Source: SAR202 cluster bacterium bin22
GTDB taxonomy: Bacteria; Chloroflexota; Dehalococcoidia; Lucifugimonadales; UBA3495
Assembly (NCBI GenBank): GCA_002238505.1
Contig: MPMM01000001.1
Coordinates: forward strand, 124,001 to 188,000
Length of the DNA: 64,000 bases
Reading direction: 5' to 3'
The position numbers and the translations under genes were made by a program. The notes under the pieces were generated by a model that ran no database searches, had not been told where the DNA came from, and worked only from the letters and a program-made list of their open reading frames with translations. This document shows, in pieces, positions 52,894 through 61,825 of this stretch; within the stretch, counting starts at the first letter, position 1; the number at the start of each line of letters is the position of its first letter.

Positions 52894-53298
52894 TTGCGAG
52901 CGCTCAGTATCCGTCAGCCCTGGGCCTGGCTGGTGGTCAACGGCTACAAGGACATCGAAAACCGCACCTGGAGCACGGAGCTTCGGGGCCGTCTCTATAT
53001 CCACGCCGGCCAGCGGATGGTGCCAGATGACTACCCCGACCAACGGGAGCATATCTACAGGGCGGGCATTGTTATTCCCGGCCAGTTGGCGCGGGGCGCA
53101 ATAGTTGGCGAAGTGACCATAACGGGCTGCCAGTCTGCCAGCGACAGTCCCTGGTTTTGTGGCCCATACGGGTTTCTGCTGGAAGATCCCATAGCGTATG
53201 AAAATCCAGTTCCCTATCGAGGACAGCTGGGGTTCTTTGAGGTGGACGAGAATGCGATTAGCCAAAGGGAGTCTGCCAGCGAGCATTGGCGAGGCTAA
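52894..53298 (+). CDS. ASCH-domain protein
   Basis: A 134-residue protein with the ASCH fold: ALSIRQPWAWLVVNGYKDIE with NRTW following, LRGRLYIHAG, GAIVGEVTITG, WFCGPYGFLLED and PYRGQLGFFEV. ASCH domains are PUA-like and bind RNA or nucleotides, and some hydrolyse modified nucleosides. I chose TTG 52894 because AGGAG lies 7 nt upstream and the domain begins there; an ATG at 52783 would lie before the apparent -10. It is divergent from the LigB gene. Confidence 0.85.
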   Translation: MRALSIRQPWAWLVVNGYKDIENRTWSTELRGRLYIHAGQRMVPDDYPDQREHIYRAGIVIPGQLARGAIVGEVTITGCQSASDSPWFCGPYGFLLEDPIAYENPVPYRGQLGFFEVDENAISQRESASEHWRG

Positions 53299-53337
53299 GT
53301 GGCACAGTTTCAGCCGGGCCAGGCAGCCTCGAGACCC

Positions 53338-53913
53338 ATGATGTCATTGCCCCAGGCGGTGCGGCAATGCCTTCGCAAATATGCCAGGTTCAGCGGACGC
53401 GCTACCTGAGCTGAATTCTGGTGGTGGTCGCTGGCTTGCTACCTGGTCATAGTCGTGCTGACAGTACTGGATGGCGTAGCTTCGGCGCTTTTTGTTGCGC
53501 TGGGAGTGCCGTTCATCAGTCCCCTGGGAGTACTATTTGCGATTGGCATATTTCTTCCCTCTTTGGCCGTCGCCGTGCGGCGGCTTCACGACATCGGCAA
53601 GAGCGGCTGGTGGCTGCTGTTGTGGTACGCCATTTACTTTATCGCATCCCTGACGATACTGGTTTCTGTCTTTGTCTTGCTTTTCCTGCTGGTATTCGGG
53701 GCTATGGGCGGCATTGAATTCTTTGAGAATGTGATGGGGACCGGTGGGGAAGTTTTGACCATCTTTTTCTTGGTGGTTAGCGGTGCGCTGGCGGCGATGC
53801 TATTGGTCTGTATTTGGGCGGTTGTCTGGCTGGTCAGGCAGGGCGACAGATTCCCCAACCGGTACGGCGAGGACCCCAGGGCATTGGATGCTAAAGGGAA
53901 GGGACATGTTTAG
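53338..53913 (+). pseudogene. DUF805 membrane-protein gene with in-frame TGA
   Basis: From ATG 53338 the frame reads QCLRKYARFSGRAT, then TGA at 53407-53409, then AEFWWWSLACYLV and the remaining DUF805 protein with LHDIGKSGWW and three more hydrophobic segments, ending at 53913. The intact paralogue 100 nt downstream has Arg (CGC) at this point (SGRATRAEFWWW), so a C-to-T change in a CGA codon explains the lesion. Only the N-terminal 23 codons are cut off; translation might restart at internal ATG 53455. The position is not a cysteine, so selenocysteine is not expected. Confidence 0.82.
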
Positions 53914-54018
53914 ACAGCTGGCAGGTTCATATCCCGCTTGACCCCGGCGCGGGCAAGTGGATGAAGAGTCAATTAACGGTTAGAATAGCCGTTGCATCAA
54001 GCCTGAACGGGGACACCT

Positions 54019-54639
54019 ATGCAGCAAGGGGCCTCAGCCCAAACCAAACCTATGATGACCATGATGGAGTCAGTCAAGACCTGCCTTCGCAAGTATGCCG
54101 ATTTCAGCGGCCGGGCTACTCGCGCCGAATTCTGGTGGTGGGTTCTGGCAACCACACTGGTGAGCCTTGCATTAAACATCCTGGACATCATTTTTGGCTT
54201 TTTCTTTCTTACCCTTATTCCCATCTCCGCCCTTTCGGGATTGTATGGCTTTGACCTTCTGAGCAGCCTTTTTGCCCTGGCCATCATCCTTCCGGGGCTG
54301 GCAGTAACTGTCCGCCGCCTGCATGACACAGGCAAGACTGGATGGTGGCAATTGGTGTGGATCGTCATCGGGTTGGCCGGCGTCATTCCCTTAGCATCAG
54401 GCATCGCCCTGTCGGCAATTTCGGCATTCTCGAGTGGTGGTGGCTGGAGTGAGCTGGGGGAGTTTTCTTTCTGGATTCCTATTGCTGTTGGGCTTGCGCT
54501 TTCAGTCATGGTGTGGCTGGGGCTGTTTGTATGGTGGCTCATCTGGATGGTAACACCGAGCCAGCCCGGCCCAAATATTTATGGGCCTGATCCCCGGTTC
54601 TGGACTTCTGACCCTCCGCCTCAGGTGGACGGGGCTTAG
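54019..54639 (+). CDS. DUF805 family membrane protein
   Basis: A 206-residue inner-membrane protein of the DUF805 (YhaH) family. The N-terminal CLRKYADFSGRATRAEFWWW and central VRRLHDTGKTGWWQL stretches are the family signatures. Four transmembrane helices are predicted. Function is unknown. It is the intact copy of a tandem pair whose first member is broken. Confidence 0.88.
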   Translation: MQQGASAQTKPMMTMMESVKTCLRKYADFSGRATRAEFWWWVLATTLVSLALNILDIIFGFFFLTLIPISALSGLYGFDLLSSLFALAIILPGLAVTVRRLHDTGKTGWWQLVWIVIGLAGVIPLASGIALSAISAFSSGGGWSELGEFSFWIPIAVGLALSVMVWLGLFVWWLIWMVTPSQPGPNIYGPDPRFWTSDPPPQVDGA

Positions 54640-54675
54640 GGTTTACCCTTTTCAAATTTCGGTTGGAGACAAGCA

Positions 54676-55086
54676 ATGCCAAAAATAATTCCGGTACCTG
54701 ATGAACTAAGCCAGCCCTTCTGGGATGCGGTCAACCAGCGAAGGCTGGCGCTGCAGAATTGTACTGTTTGCGGCAAGCTGCAGTACCCTCCCCAGGCGGC
54801 CTGCCAGGTCTGTGGCTCAGCCGATGGGCTCGAATGGAAGGATGTGGAGGGCAAGGGGCACGTTGCCACCTGTATCGTCATCGAGGATGGCCGTCTCAAC
54901 CGCCGGATGCCGGACCAGCCATACAATCTGGCCCTCGTAACCCTGGATCAGGACCCTACCGTCAATTTCTATTCCAACCTCCCCGGCGTCGCCGCCTATC
55001 AGGCTCCCATCGGCGCAGCCGTCGAACTTACTTTTGAGGAAGTGGCTCCCGGGCAGCTTATACACGAATGGCGGGTCGTGGAATAG
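54676..55086 (+). CDS. Zn-ribbon/OB-fold protein (DUF35)
   Basis: A 136-residue protein with an N-terminal rubredoxin-like zinc ribbon (CTVCGKLQYPPQAACQVCGS, ligands C29, C32, C43, C46) and a C-terminal OB fold that binds acyl-CoA. Such proteins are obligate partners of thiolases or hydratases in acyl-CoA metabolism. The next gene is a thiolase-like enzyme starting 92 nt after, as expected for an acyl-CoA complex. Confidence 0.9.
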   Translation: MPKIIPVPDELSQPFWDAVNQRRLALQNCTVCGKLQYPPQAACQVCGSADGLEWKDVEGKGHVATCIVIEDGRLNRRMPDQPYNLALVTLDQDPTVNFYSNLPGVAAYQAPIGAAVELTFEEVAPGQLIHEWRVVE

Positions 55087-55178
55087 TATTCGCGCTTCGA
55101 CTCCTGATTCCGCAGGGGCTACGCTTGTGGTCGCTCGGTTCGCCGAATATAACCGATAAATACCGAAAGGAAAAAAAG

Positions 55179-56495
55179 ATGACCAGCAGCAACGATTTTC
55201 GATGGCGCAGGGACACTGATGGCCTGGGTGTCTGGGAACACCGGGGCAAGGTGGCCATCGCCGGTTACGGCCACTCACCAGTGGACCGGAGGTGGGACGG
55301 TGTAAACCTTGACGCCTCTCTCGGCGCATACACCATAATGGCCTGCGAAAAGGCCATGGAACAGGCTGGAGTTACCATAGACCAGGTGGACGGCATCGTC
55401 TGCTGTGACAGCCATATCGCGGGTGGCAGCGGCGGGTCCGCCTCCAACTGGGCTCCGCGCCCCTATTTCGATGCTCCCTATGACTCGGAGTACGGTATTA
55501 CCTTGATCAACGCCCAGTGGCTCATCGGCGCCATGGGTTTCAAGAACGTCAAGTTTGCTCCCACCGGCGTGCCCACCATTGGAGAAATGGTAGGAATGGC
55601 TTCCCAGGCCGTGGGCGACGGTGTGTGCAATACCTGCCTGGTCATATATCCCACCGGCAACCTGGAAGGTCGATACCGCCGCGGCGGCGAAAATGCCGAC
55701 GACTACGCCCGGGGCGCCCGCCAGTGGACAGTTCCCTGGGGCAATCACGGCGGCAACGACTTCATCAACATCTTCCCGCACAACCAGTATTGCCTCAAGT
55801 ACGGTGGGGAGCATGACGATCTGGCTCCTTTCGTGATCAACCAGCACAAGAACGGCATGCTCACCCCCTGGGGTTTCAACTATAACCACGATATCGAACC
55901 AATTTCGGTTGAGGACTACAAGAGCTCCCGCTACATTCTGAATCCCCTCCGCATATGGGACTGTGACCGCCCGGTGAATGCCTCAGCGGCCTACCTGTTT
56001 ACCACCGCCGAAAGGGCGCAGGATATGAAATCCCAGCCCGTTTATGTGTTGAATCATTCCCAGCACAACTTCCGATTCCGGACCACCCAGCCAGACCTGG
56101 ACGAGGTGGAAATGTGGACCGACAAGCAGGCAGCCCGTATGTATGAGGGCGCCGGCCTCGGTCCCGCCGACGTGGATATTTTCAATCCCTACGACGGATA
56201 TTCCATCATGACCCAGTTTTTCCTGGAGGGCTTCCAGTGGCACGGGGTGAAGCGGGGAGACGCTTTCGCCTTTTATTCCGGCGACATCAGCGTGAAGGGA
56301 CCCCATCCCTTCAGTTCCAGCGGCGGAAATCTTGGCAACGGCCGGACCCGCACCGCCATGTACACCGACAGTATCGAGCAGTTGCGCGGTACTGCCGGAG
56401 ACCGTCAGGTAGCGGTTAAGGCGGAGACGGCCCTCTGCGCCTTCACTACCCCAAGCAGCGGTGGATGGCTGATGCTGGGCAAATACCCCAGCTAA
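55179..56495 (+). CDS. Thiolase-like (SCP-x/acetyl-CoA acetyltransferase family) protein
   Basis: A 438-residue thiolase-fold protein. The N-terminal KVAIAGYGHSPVDRRWDGVN and EKAMEQAGVTIDQVDGIVCC segments are typical of lipid-transfer-type thiolases. The C-terminus has DIFNPYDGYSIMTQFFLEGF and the HPFSSSGGNLGNGRTR loop. The classical nucleophilic CxxG cysteine is not obvious, so it may act as an aldolase-type or non-decarboxylative thiolase with DUF35. Start ATG 55179 has AAAGGA upstream; a start 37 codons earlier overlaps the DUF35 gene and adds no domain. Confidence 0.8.
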   Translation: MTSSNDFRWRRDTDGLGVWEHRGKVAIAGYGHSPVDRRWDGVNLDASLGAYTIMACEKAMEQAGVTIDQVDGIVCCDSHIAGGSGGSASNWAPRPYFDAPYDSEYGITLINAQWLIGAMGFKNVKFAPTGVPTIGEMVGMASQAVGDGVCNTCLVIYPTGNLEGRYRRGGENADDYARGARQWTVPWGNHGGNDFINIFPHNQYCLKYGGEHDDLAPFVINQHKNGMLTPWGFNYNHDIEPISVEDYKSSRYILNPLRIWDCDRPVNASAAYLFTTAERAQDMKSQPVYVLNHSQHNFRFRTTQPDLDEVEMWTDKQAARMYEGAGLGPADVDIFNPYDGYSIMTQFFLEGFQWHGVKRGDAFAFYSGDISVKGPHPFSSSGGNLGNGRTRTAMYTDSIEQLRGTAGDRQVAVKAETALCAFTTPSSGGWLMLGKYPS

Positions 56496-56530
56496 AGGCT
56501 TCTCCTGGAGGCACAATTAACGTTACGCTG

Positions 56531-56558
56531 GTAGGGGTGATTCGCGAATCGCCCCTAC
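56531..56558. repeat. Palindromic intergenic repeat
   Basis: A 28-nt inverted repeat with arms GTAGGGGTGATTCG / CGAATCGCCCCTAC (one G-T wobble) and no loop. It has no U-run and lies between a thiolase and a HAD gene. Elements of this form look like dispersed palindromes. Confidence 0.5.
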
Positions 56559-56576
56559 ACAGTCGAGAGGGAACCA

Positions 56577-56924
56577 TTGACAACGCTAATCAGTTTTGAC
56601 ATTGACGGCACCCTGGAAGTGGGCGACCCGCCCGGGTGCATCACCTTGGAAATGGTCCGGGCGGCCAAGGAAAGCGGCTGCATTATTGGTAGTTGCTCTG
56701 ACCGGACCGTCAGCAACCAGCAACGCATCTGGGAAGTGGCTGGCATAGACATGGAGTTCACAGTGCTCAAGCATCAGCTGGATTCCGTGAAAGAACAGTT
56801 TCCCGCTGAGGACTACTACCACATTGGGGACACGGACCTGGACCGGCAATATGCGGAGCGGAACGGGTTCAATTTCCTGTTGCCCAACGTGGAAGTGGTG
56901 CAACTCTGGGAAGGTGAAAATTAG
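56577..56924 (+). CDS. Small HAD-family hydrolase
   Basis: A 115-residue minimal HAD protein. Motif 1 is SFDIDGTLEVG, motif 2 is the GSCSDRTVSN serine/aspartate region, and motif 4 is HIGDTDLDRQYAERNGF. There is no cap domain, so large or protein-borne phosphorylated substrates are possible. The start is TTG with GAGAGG upstream. The stop overlaps the next gene's GTG start by 11 nt, so both are probably co-translated. Confidence 0.78.
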   Translation: MTTLISFDIDGTLEVGDPPGCITLEMVRAAKESGCIIGSCSDRTVSNQQRIWEVAGIDMEFTVLKHQLDSVKEQFPAEDYYHIGDTDLDRQYAERNGFNFLLPNVEVVQLWEGEN

Positions 56925-57696
56925 GGACGGTTCCGGATATCAGGGGCTGATTGACCGGTTCCGCACTGCCCGGAGCGACCAATCCCTGGCGGTGCTGGAA
57001 GGCTTTCATTCCCTGAAACACGCTCTCCGGTTCGGGGCCACAGTCATCGAAACGGTGACCCGGGATGCTGAGCAACTCGGCCGCCTCGCTGAGTCCCTGG
57101 CTCCGGATCTGACTGGAAATCTGGGAAACGGAGCGACCCAGGTCCCAGAGTCCATTTTCAAACAGCTTTCCCCGGTTCCCCCTGCCACGGGCGTCATCTC
57201 GCTGGCCCGGCGGCCACTCTTCGAAGCCGAGCGATTAAACAAGTCGGCTCCCCTGGTTCTGTTGGAAAATCCTCGAAGTCACGGCAACGTTGGCGCGGTG
57301 ATTCGGGTTGCGGCGGCGGCCGGCGCTGCCGGAGTGGTTACGACCGGAGAGCATGACCCCTGGCATCCTTCCGCGCTGGTGGGTTCAGCGGGGTTGCACT
57401 TTGCCCTGCCCGTGGCTCGCATTTCCGAGACGGCAGTGGAGGAATGGCCACGGTATATGACAGACAGGCGATTGATTGCAGTTGACCCGGAAGGAGAGTC
57501 TCTGAAACCGGGATCTATTCCGGAGGGGGCAATTCTGGCCTTCGGGAACGAGCGGGACGGGTTAAGCCGCGGGCTGCTGGACGCTGCTCACAGTCGAACA
57601 GCCATTCCCATGGAACCTGGAGTCTCCAGTCTTAACCTGGCTACGGCAGTGGCCGTAACGCTGTACGCGTGGCGGCTGGAGCAGCCCCCCTCTTGA
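56914..57696 (+). CDS. TrmH/SpoU-family RNA methyltransferase
   Basis: A 260-residue SPOUT methyltransferase. An N-terminal substrate-binding part has VLEGFHSLKHALRFGA. The knotted catalytic domain contains LVLLENPRSHGNVGAVIRVAAAAGA, AILAFGNERDGLSRGLLDAA and the SAM-knot end PMEPGVSSLNLATAVAVTLYA. These enzymes 2'-O-methylate rRNA or tRNA riboses. GTG 56914 is chosen because it follows the HAD reading frame closely and the preceding residues add no domain. Confidence 0.85.
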   Translation: MKIRDGSGYQGLIDRFRTARSDQSLAVLEGFHSLKHALRFGATVIETVTRDAEQLGRLAESLAPDLTGNLGNGATQVPESIFKQLSPVPPATGVISLARRPLFEAERLNKSAPLVLLENPRSHGNVGAVIRVAAAAGAAGVVTTGEHDPWHPSALVGSAGLHFALPVARISETAVEEWPRYMTDRRLIAVDPEGESLKPGSIPEGAILAFGNERDGLSRGLLDAAHSRTAIPMEPGVSSLNLATAVAVTLYAWRLEQPPS

Positions 57697-57726
57697 CCGC
57701 GCTGGCCATGGTCGAGAGGAGAACAG

Positions 57727-58824
57727 CTAGGCTATCCTGACCTTTTCCAGCGCCTCGAGGTCAAACTGCACGCCGTGGCCCGGGTCTTCGGTGGGGGTGA
57801 ACTTCCCGTCCTTTGGCAACACCGGGTTGAGGATATACCCCGTGTTGTTCAGGTTCAGCGTGGGCAGGTGCTCAACCAGATACCCATTGGACGCGCCGCA
57901 GCACAGGTGCATGGAAATCTCTTCCACCAGGTGGGGAGCCATGGGCAAGTGGTAAGCGTCGGCCACCCGGGCGATGCGCATCCAGGGTGTTACCCCGCCC
58001 ACACGGCACACATCAGCCTGCACGAACTGCACGGCGCCCCGCTGGAACAGGTCCAGGAAGCCCTCGGGCATCCACTCACCTTCGCCGGTGGCCAGCGACA
58101 CGTTCACCGTCCCGCTTAACCTCTCGTATCCCACGTGGTCCTCCGCCAGGATGGGTTCCTCCAGCCAGAACAGGTTGAACTCCTCCATGGCCCGGGCCCT
58201 GTTGATGGCCTCACCCACCGACCACCGCTGGTTGGCATCCACCATCAGGGGAGTGTAGGGGCCAATGGCCTGGCGCACGGCACGAAGCCGGTCCAGGTCC
58301 TCGCCCATTCGCTCTCTGCCGATCTTGATCTTGACACCCCAGTAGTCCTGGTCCACGAAATTGGTGACCTGGTCCAGCAGGTCTTCAGTTGAGTAGGCCA
58401 GGTCCAGGCCACTCCCGTAGGCCGGCACGCTGTCGCGATAGCCGCCCAGGATTCGGAACATGGGTTTGCCGGCTGCCTTGCCAGCCAGGTCCCAGAGGGC
58501 AATGTCCAAGGGCGCCAGAGCCACGGTGGTCAGGCCGGACATGGTGATGTTGGGAAATACGCTCTTCCACATGCGATCGTAAAGACGCTCGATGTAGGCA
58601 GGATCCTCGCCGATGATGCGGGGCGCCAGGAGAGTGTCAATGGCTTCCTTCATGCCCCGGCCGCTGGTGCCGTGACTGTAGGTCCAGCCCACGCCCTCGA
58701 TGCCCTCTTCGGTATAGACGTGGGCCATCAGAAGGCTGGTGGCATCAATCTGCTGGGTTGAATTAGACAGTCCTGCCTGCCGCTGGATCCGATAAAGAGC
58801 GGTCTCTACTTTTTCGATGCGCAA
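57727..58824 (-). CDS. Enolase-superfamily protein, mandelate racemase group
   Basis: A 365-residue enzyme with all the catalytic residues of the mandelate racemase subgroup: KIK lysines K165 and K167, metal ligands D196 (VDANQ), E222 (LEEP) and E248 (ATGE), and the D271-H298 dyad. It would dehydrate or racemise an alpha-hydroxy acid, such as a sugar acid. It is last on a minus-strand unit below an esterase and the glutaredoxin-DinB gene. Expanded enolase-superfamily sets have been reported for marine SAR202 Chloroflexi, which fits the organism guess. Confidence 0.88.
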   Translation of the reverse strand: MRIEKVETALYRIQRQAGLSNSTQQIDATSLLMAHVYTEEGIEGVGWTYSHGTSGRGMKEAIDTLLAPRIIGEDPAYIERLYDRMWKSVFPNITMSGLTTVALAPLDIALWDLAGKAAGKPMFRILGGYRDSVPAYGSGLDLAYSTEDLLDQVTNFVDQDYWGVKIKIGRERMGEDLDRLRAVRQAIGPYTPLMVDANQRWSVGEAINRARAMEEFNLFWLEEPILAEDHVGYERLSGTVNVSLATGEGEWMPEGFLDLFQRGAVQFVQADVCRVGGVTPWMRIARVADAYHLPMAPHLVEEISMHLCCGASNGYLVEHLPTLNLNNTGYILNPVLPKDGKFTPTEDPGHGVQFDLEALEKVRIA

Positions 58825-58887
58825 TGTTTGTCTCCTGGCGCTGGGTATCTCTCTTTCTTCGGAAGACCGGAGGAGAGTAAACGTCTT

Positions 58888-59748
58888 CTAGGCCGGGGTG
58901 CCGGCCGGGGCCAGGCGGCGGGCGATAAAGGTCTTTATCATGCCGATGGCCCGGTCCGACTCGGGGCCGGGCATATTGCCGAATCCGTGAACCTGGTCCT
59001 GGAAATACTCGACCTGGATATCGCCGCCAGCAGACCGGAATGCCGTCTCAAATCGCTGGGGTATGGACAAAGGCACGTTATCATCCCGCGTCCCCTGGAT
59101 GATGAGGGTTGGCGGCAATTCAACCTGCTCAGCGCGTTCCAGTATGTGCTGGGGGTTGCCCTCTTTCATGGTGTCCTGGTCGAGGAAATAGGCCTCGGAG
59201 GAAGCGGCCAGCCGTTCGTTATTGGATTCCTGGGCGTAAAGGTAGCGGGCGTAGGGATCCAGCACCGGCCAGCAACACACGGTATAGGCAACGGAGGCGT
59301 CAAGCCGCGCAGCTTCCGGCAGGTCCAGGGCTGAGTAGCGGTCATCGCCGGGGCGCATGGCGCTCAGCATCAGGGTGTGGCCGCCGCTGGAGCAGCCCAT
59401 TCCGCCCACAGTGTCCGGGTCGGCGTTGAACCGGGCCGCATTGGCCTTCAACCAGCGGATGGCGAAGCTGGTGTCCTGCACCTGGGCCGGATAGGGATGT
59501 TCCGGAGCCAGGCGGAAGTCTATGGCTGCGACAACTATGCCGCTGGCGGCCAGGGAGCGGTTCATAACCTCATCGGCGGTGCGGTCGCCCCGGTTCCAGG
59601 CGCCGCCGTGAACATCCACCAGGGCCGGGAAGGGGCCGTCACCCTGGGGCTGAAAGATGGTGACCATCCAGGAAACCGTTCCGTCAATTCGGTATTCAAG
59701 CTCCTGGACCTTTACTTCGTGCTGCTGGGTCGGATTGTAGTTGACCAT
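58888..59748 (-). CDS. Alpha/beta hydrolase, HSL-type esterase
   Basis: A 286-residue esterase/lipase of the hormone-sensitive lipase group. The oxyanion HGG is at 47-49, the nucleophile is Ser120 in GMGCSSGG, and the acid and histidine lie near TRDDN and HGFGN. No signal peptide is seen. It starts 31 nt after the glutaredoxin-DinB gene on the same strand, so the three minus-strand genes may form a unit. Confidence 0.86.
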   Translation of the reverse strand: MVNYNPTQQHEVKVQELEYRIDGTVSWMVTIFQPQGDGPFPALVDVHGGAWNRGDRTADEVMNRSLAASGIVVAAIDFRLAPEHPYPAQVQDTSFAIRWLKANAARFNADPDTVGGMGCSSGGHTLMLSAMRPGDDRYSALDLPEAARLDASVAYTVCCWPVLDPYARYLYAQESNNERLAASSEAYFLDQDTMKEGNPQHILERAEQVELPPTLIIQGTRDDNVPLSIPQRFETAFRSAGGDIQVEYFQDQVHGFGNMPGPESDRAIGMIKTFIARRLAPAGTPA

Positions 59749-59779
59749 AATCTCTAATCTTTCCCTTTCGGGGCGCCGC

Positions 59780-60544
59780 TTAAATCAGCGCTTCCGGTGT
59801 AAATATGCCGTCCATGTCCTCGGAGGTAGCCCGGTTTTCGGGTGTTACGCCCAGGCTGGTTTCCATGAACCAGTAAACCTGCTTCAGGTGGTGGGTGCTG
59901 TGGCTGAGGATAATGTTCAACAGTTCAACCACCGTCACTTCGCCGCCATAGTGGGCGGGAACCACCCGGTCAAACGCCTCGGTGTTGTCGCTGTTCAGGA
60001 AGTCCACAATGTCCCTGATGACGCCCTCGGCATATTCCGAAATTTCCTCGGGCGAATTGACGCCGGACAGGCGCTCGCGGCAGGCCTGCATGTCGTCGGT
60101 GGTCATGCTGCCCGTCCGGTGGCTGGCGTAGGCCAGTTCCGGGAAGGACATGATGTGGACGATGGTGTCCCGCAGAGTCTCAGGTCGCCAGGCAACCGGC
60201 TCCTTCAACTGGTCTGGGCTGAGCTGCATGGTGGCGCGGATGGCAGCATGGAGAATCCTGTCATACTTGTCGGCCAGCCAGCCGGTCCGTCCGGACAGGT
60301 CCACCTGGGCATCCAGCTTCAGCGAAGCAATCAGTTTGCGGGGGAAATAGCCGATGATGATTTCATCGTCATCGATCACTGTTACCGGGGCGGATTTTAC
60401 CCCGCGGCTTTCCAGGTATTGCTGGGCCGCAGGTTCACTGGCAATGTCGTGGTGCTCATACTGAACACCGTTGGACGTCAGGAATTCTTCCAACGTCCGG
60501 CAGCTGAATCAACCAGGGTTGGTGTAAACGTGAACGCTTGTCAT
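59780..60544 (-). CDS. Predicted selenoprotein: glutaredoxin domain fused to DinB/YfiT-like domain
   Basis: From ATG 60544 (AGGAG 6 nt upstream) the frame gives 254 residues if the TGA at 60511-60509 is read as Sec. The N-terminus is MTSVHVYTNPG, then U12, then FSCRTLEEFL; U12-F-S-C15 occupies the redox CxxC of glutaredoxin. The cis-Pro region SAPVTVI (P53) and IIGYFPRKL complete the fold (1-75). Residues about 90-250 are a DinB/YfiT-type four-helix bundle with HSTHH metal-type histidines; relatives include thiol transferases. Without UGA decoding only a truncated protein beginning after the active site would be made. A SECIS-like hairpin follows the UGA (60498-60473). Read as a genuine selenoprotein; a nonsense mutation is the alternative. 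Confidence 0.78.
60473..60498 (-). promoter_or_regulatory. SECIS-like hairpin after the glutaredoxin UGA
   Basis: Minus strand: outer stem GGACGU / ACGUCC, a U against UG internal mismatch, inner stem GGAA / UUCC and a GAA loop starting with G. The loop begins 21 nt after the UGA, inside the 16-37 nt window known for bacterial SECIS elements. Structure judged by eye only. Confidence 0.65.
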
Positions 60545-60700
60545 TTGTTTCTCCTGCCGGGGCTGAATTTATGCCAGAATAGCGGAATCGCCGGGTTGCC
60601 GCAAGCAAGGGTTCCGTCACGCCTTTACGCCTTTGAGAAGGATGGGAACCATTCCCTTGGTTGTCGCGAGTTGTCGCGTTCCTGAATGCCAGCGGTATAG

Positions 60701-60706
60701 TATAAT
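60701..60706 (+). promoter_or_regulatory. -10 element upstream of the PAC2 gene
   Basis: A perfect TATAAT at 60701-60706, 91 nt before the PAC2 ATG, without a matching -35. The repeated GTTGTCGCG at about 60660-60680 is just upstream and may be a regulator site. Confidence 0.4.
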
Positions 60707-60796
60707 TGCCGGACGCTAACCCTCCACTGGATTCAAACGGAAGGACGGCCTGCATCAGGCGGTCATCCGCGACCGAGTTGTCAGGAGTAACCAATT

Positions 60797-61750
60797 ATGG
60801 ATGAGGAAATCCTGGTACTCGACCAAAAGCCCAAAGCCCGCTTCCTGTTAGCTGGCTGGCGTCGCCAGTGGTCAGATGGGGGCGGCATTTCCAGTGGACT
60901 TCCCCAGTACCTCATTGACCAGTTTGGCGCCCAAAAGATAGGGCAGATGGGGAAGTCGATAGAGTCACTCTGTTACCCCTTCCAGGTTGCCGGCACCCAC
61001 GACTCGTACCGTCCCGCTTGCGCCTTTGACGAGGGGTTGCCGAGCGTTGCCATGCACTGGGACAACGACTTCTACGATGCGGGCAGCGGCCTCATAATTT
61101 TTATGGGGGAAGAGCCGTGGTTCGAGATGGATCTCTATGGCCAGGCCTTTTTCCAGGCGGTCCGGGAGTTGGGGGTGGAACAGACGGTAACGGTAGAGGG
61201 CTACAACGGCCCTGCCCCTCCGGAAATTGAACGCCGGGTTGGCTGCGTTTACAGTCGGGCCGATATGAAAGAGGACCTGGAAAAGTATGGCATCCAGTTC
61301 TCCAGCTACGGCAGCGGCGGCCGGCAGGGACCTACCGTGGGAATGGCCCTGGTAAACATGGCACACTTTTCCCACCCGGACCTCAGGGTTTTCCGTCTGG
61401 GAGCCATGGCGCCCATGTATCCGTTTACAACCCAGGGCAACCGCCAGGTAGGCATAGTGACGGACTACCGGGCGTTTTTCGACATCATGCGCCGCATCAA
61501 GGCCATGTTCGACCTGGACATCGATCTGACTGACCTGGAGACACGGGGCAATGTAGAGTCCCAGCGGCTTCAAGAGACGCTGGATCGCATCTCAAATTCC
61601 AATGCGGAAGCCAAGGATATTATCGAGAAGGTTCGCCGCGACTACAGCTACGAGCCTTTCCGGAATCCGGTGGACATAGGCCAGGGTCTGGGACAGGCTC
61701 TCGACGATATTTTGCGTAACATTCCCGACTCCCCTGAAGAGCCGGAGTAG
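60797..61750 (+). CDS. PAC2 family protein
   Basis: A 317-residue protein of the PAC2 (proteasome-assembly-chaperone-2-like) superfamily. Recognisable stretches are ARFLLAGWRRQWSDGG, IIFMGEEPWFEMDLYGQAFF, the TVEGYNGPAPP loop, GPTVGMALVN and a helical C-terminus. Bacterial members are found in proteasome-bearing and other lineages; function is unproven. No proteasome gene is in the window. Confidence 0.86.
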   Translation: MDEEILVLDQKPKARFLLAGWRRQWSDGGGISSGLPQYLIDQFGAQKIGQMGKSIESLCYPFQVAGTHDSYRPACAFDEGLPSVAMHWDNDFYDAGSGLIIFMGEEPWFEMDLYGQAFFQAVRELGVEQTVTVEGYNGPAPPEIERRVGCVYSRADMKEDLEKYGIQFSSYGSGGRQGPTVGMALVNMAHFSHPDLRVFRLGAMAPMYPFTTQGNRQVGIVTDYRAFFDIMRRIKAMFDLDIDLTDLETRGNVESQRLQETLDRISNSNAEAKDIIEKVRRDYSYEPFRNPVDIGQGLGQALDDILRNIPDSPEEPE

Positions 61751-61825
61751 CGGAGTTAGCCCAGCAGCTTTCTGCTGCTTCACCTGAATTGACATTAACC
61801 TTACCTGACCCGTCGGAGGAACCAA

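Noticed and set aside
53407-53409. TGA in the DUF805 frame as another selenocysteine codon
   Set aside because: The aligned residue in the paralogue is Arg, not Cys, and no redox motif or hairpin supports recoding. CGA to TGA is simpler.
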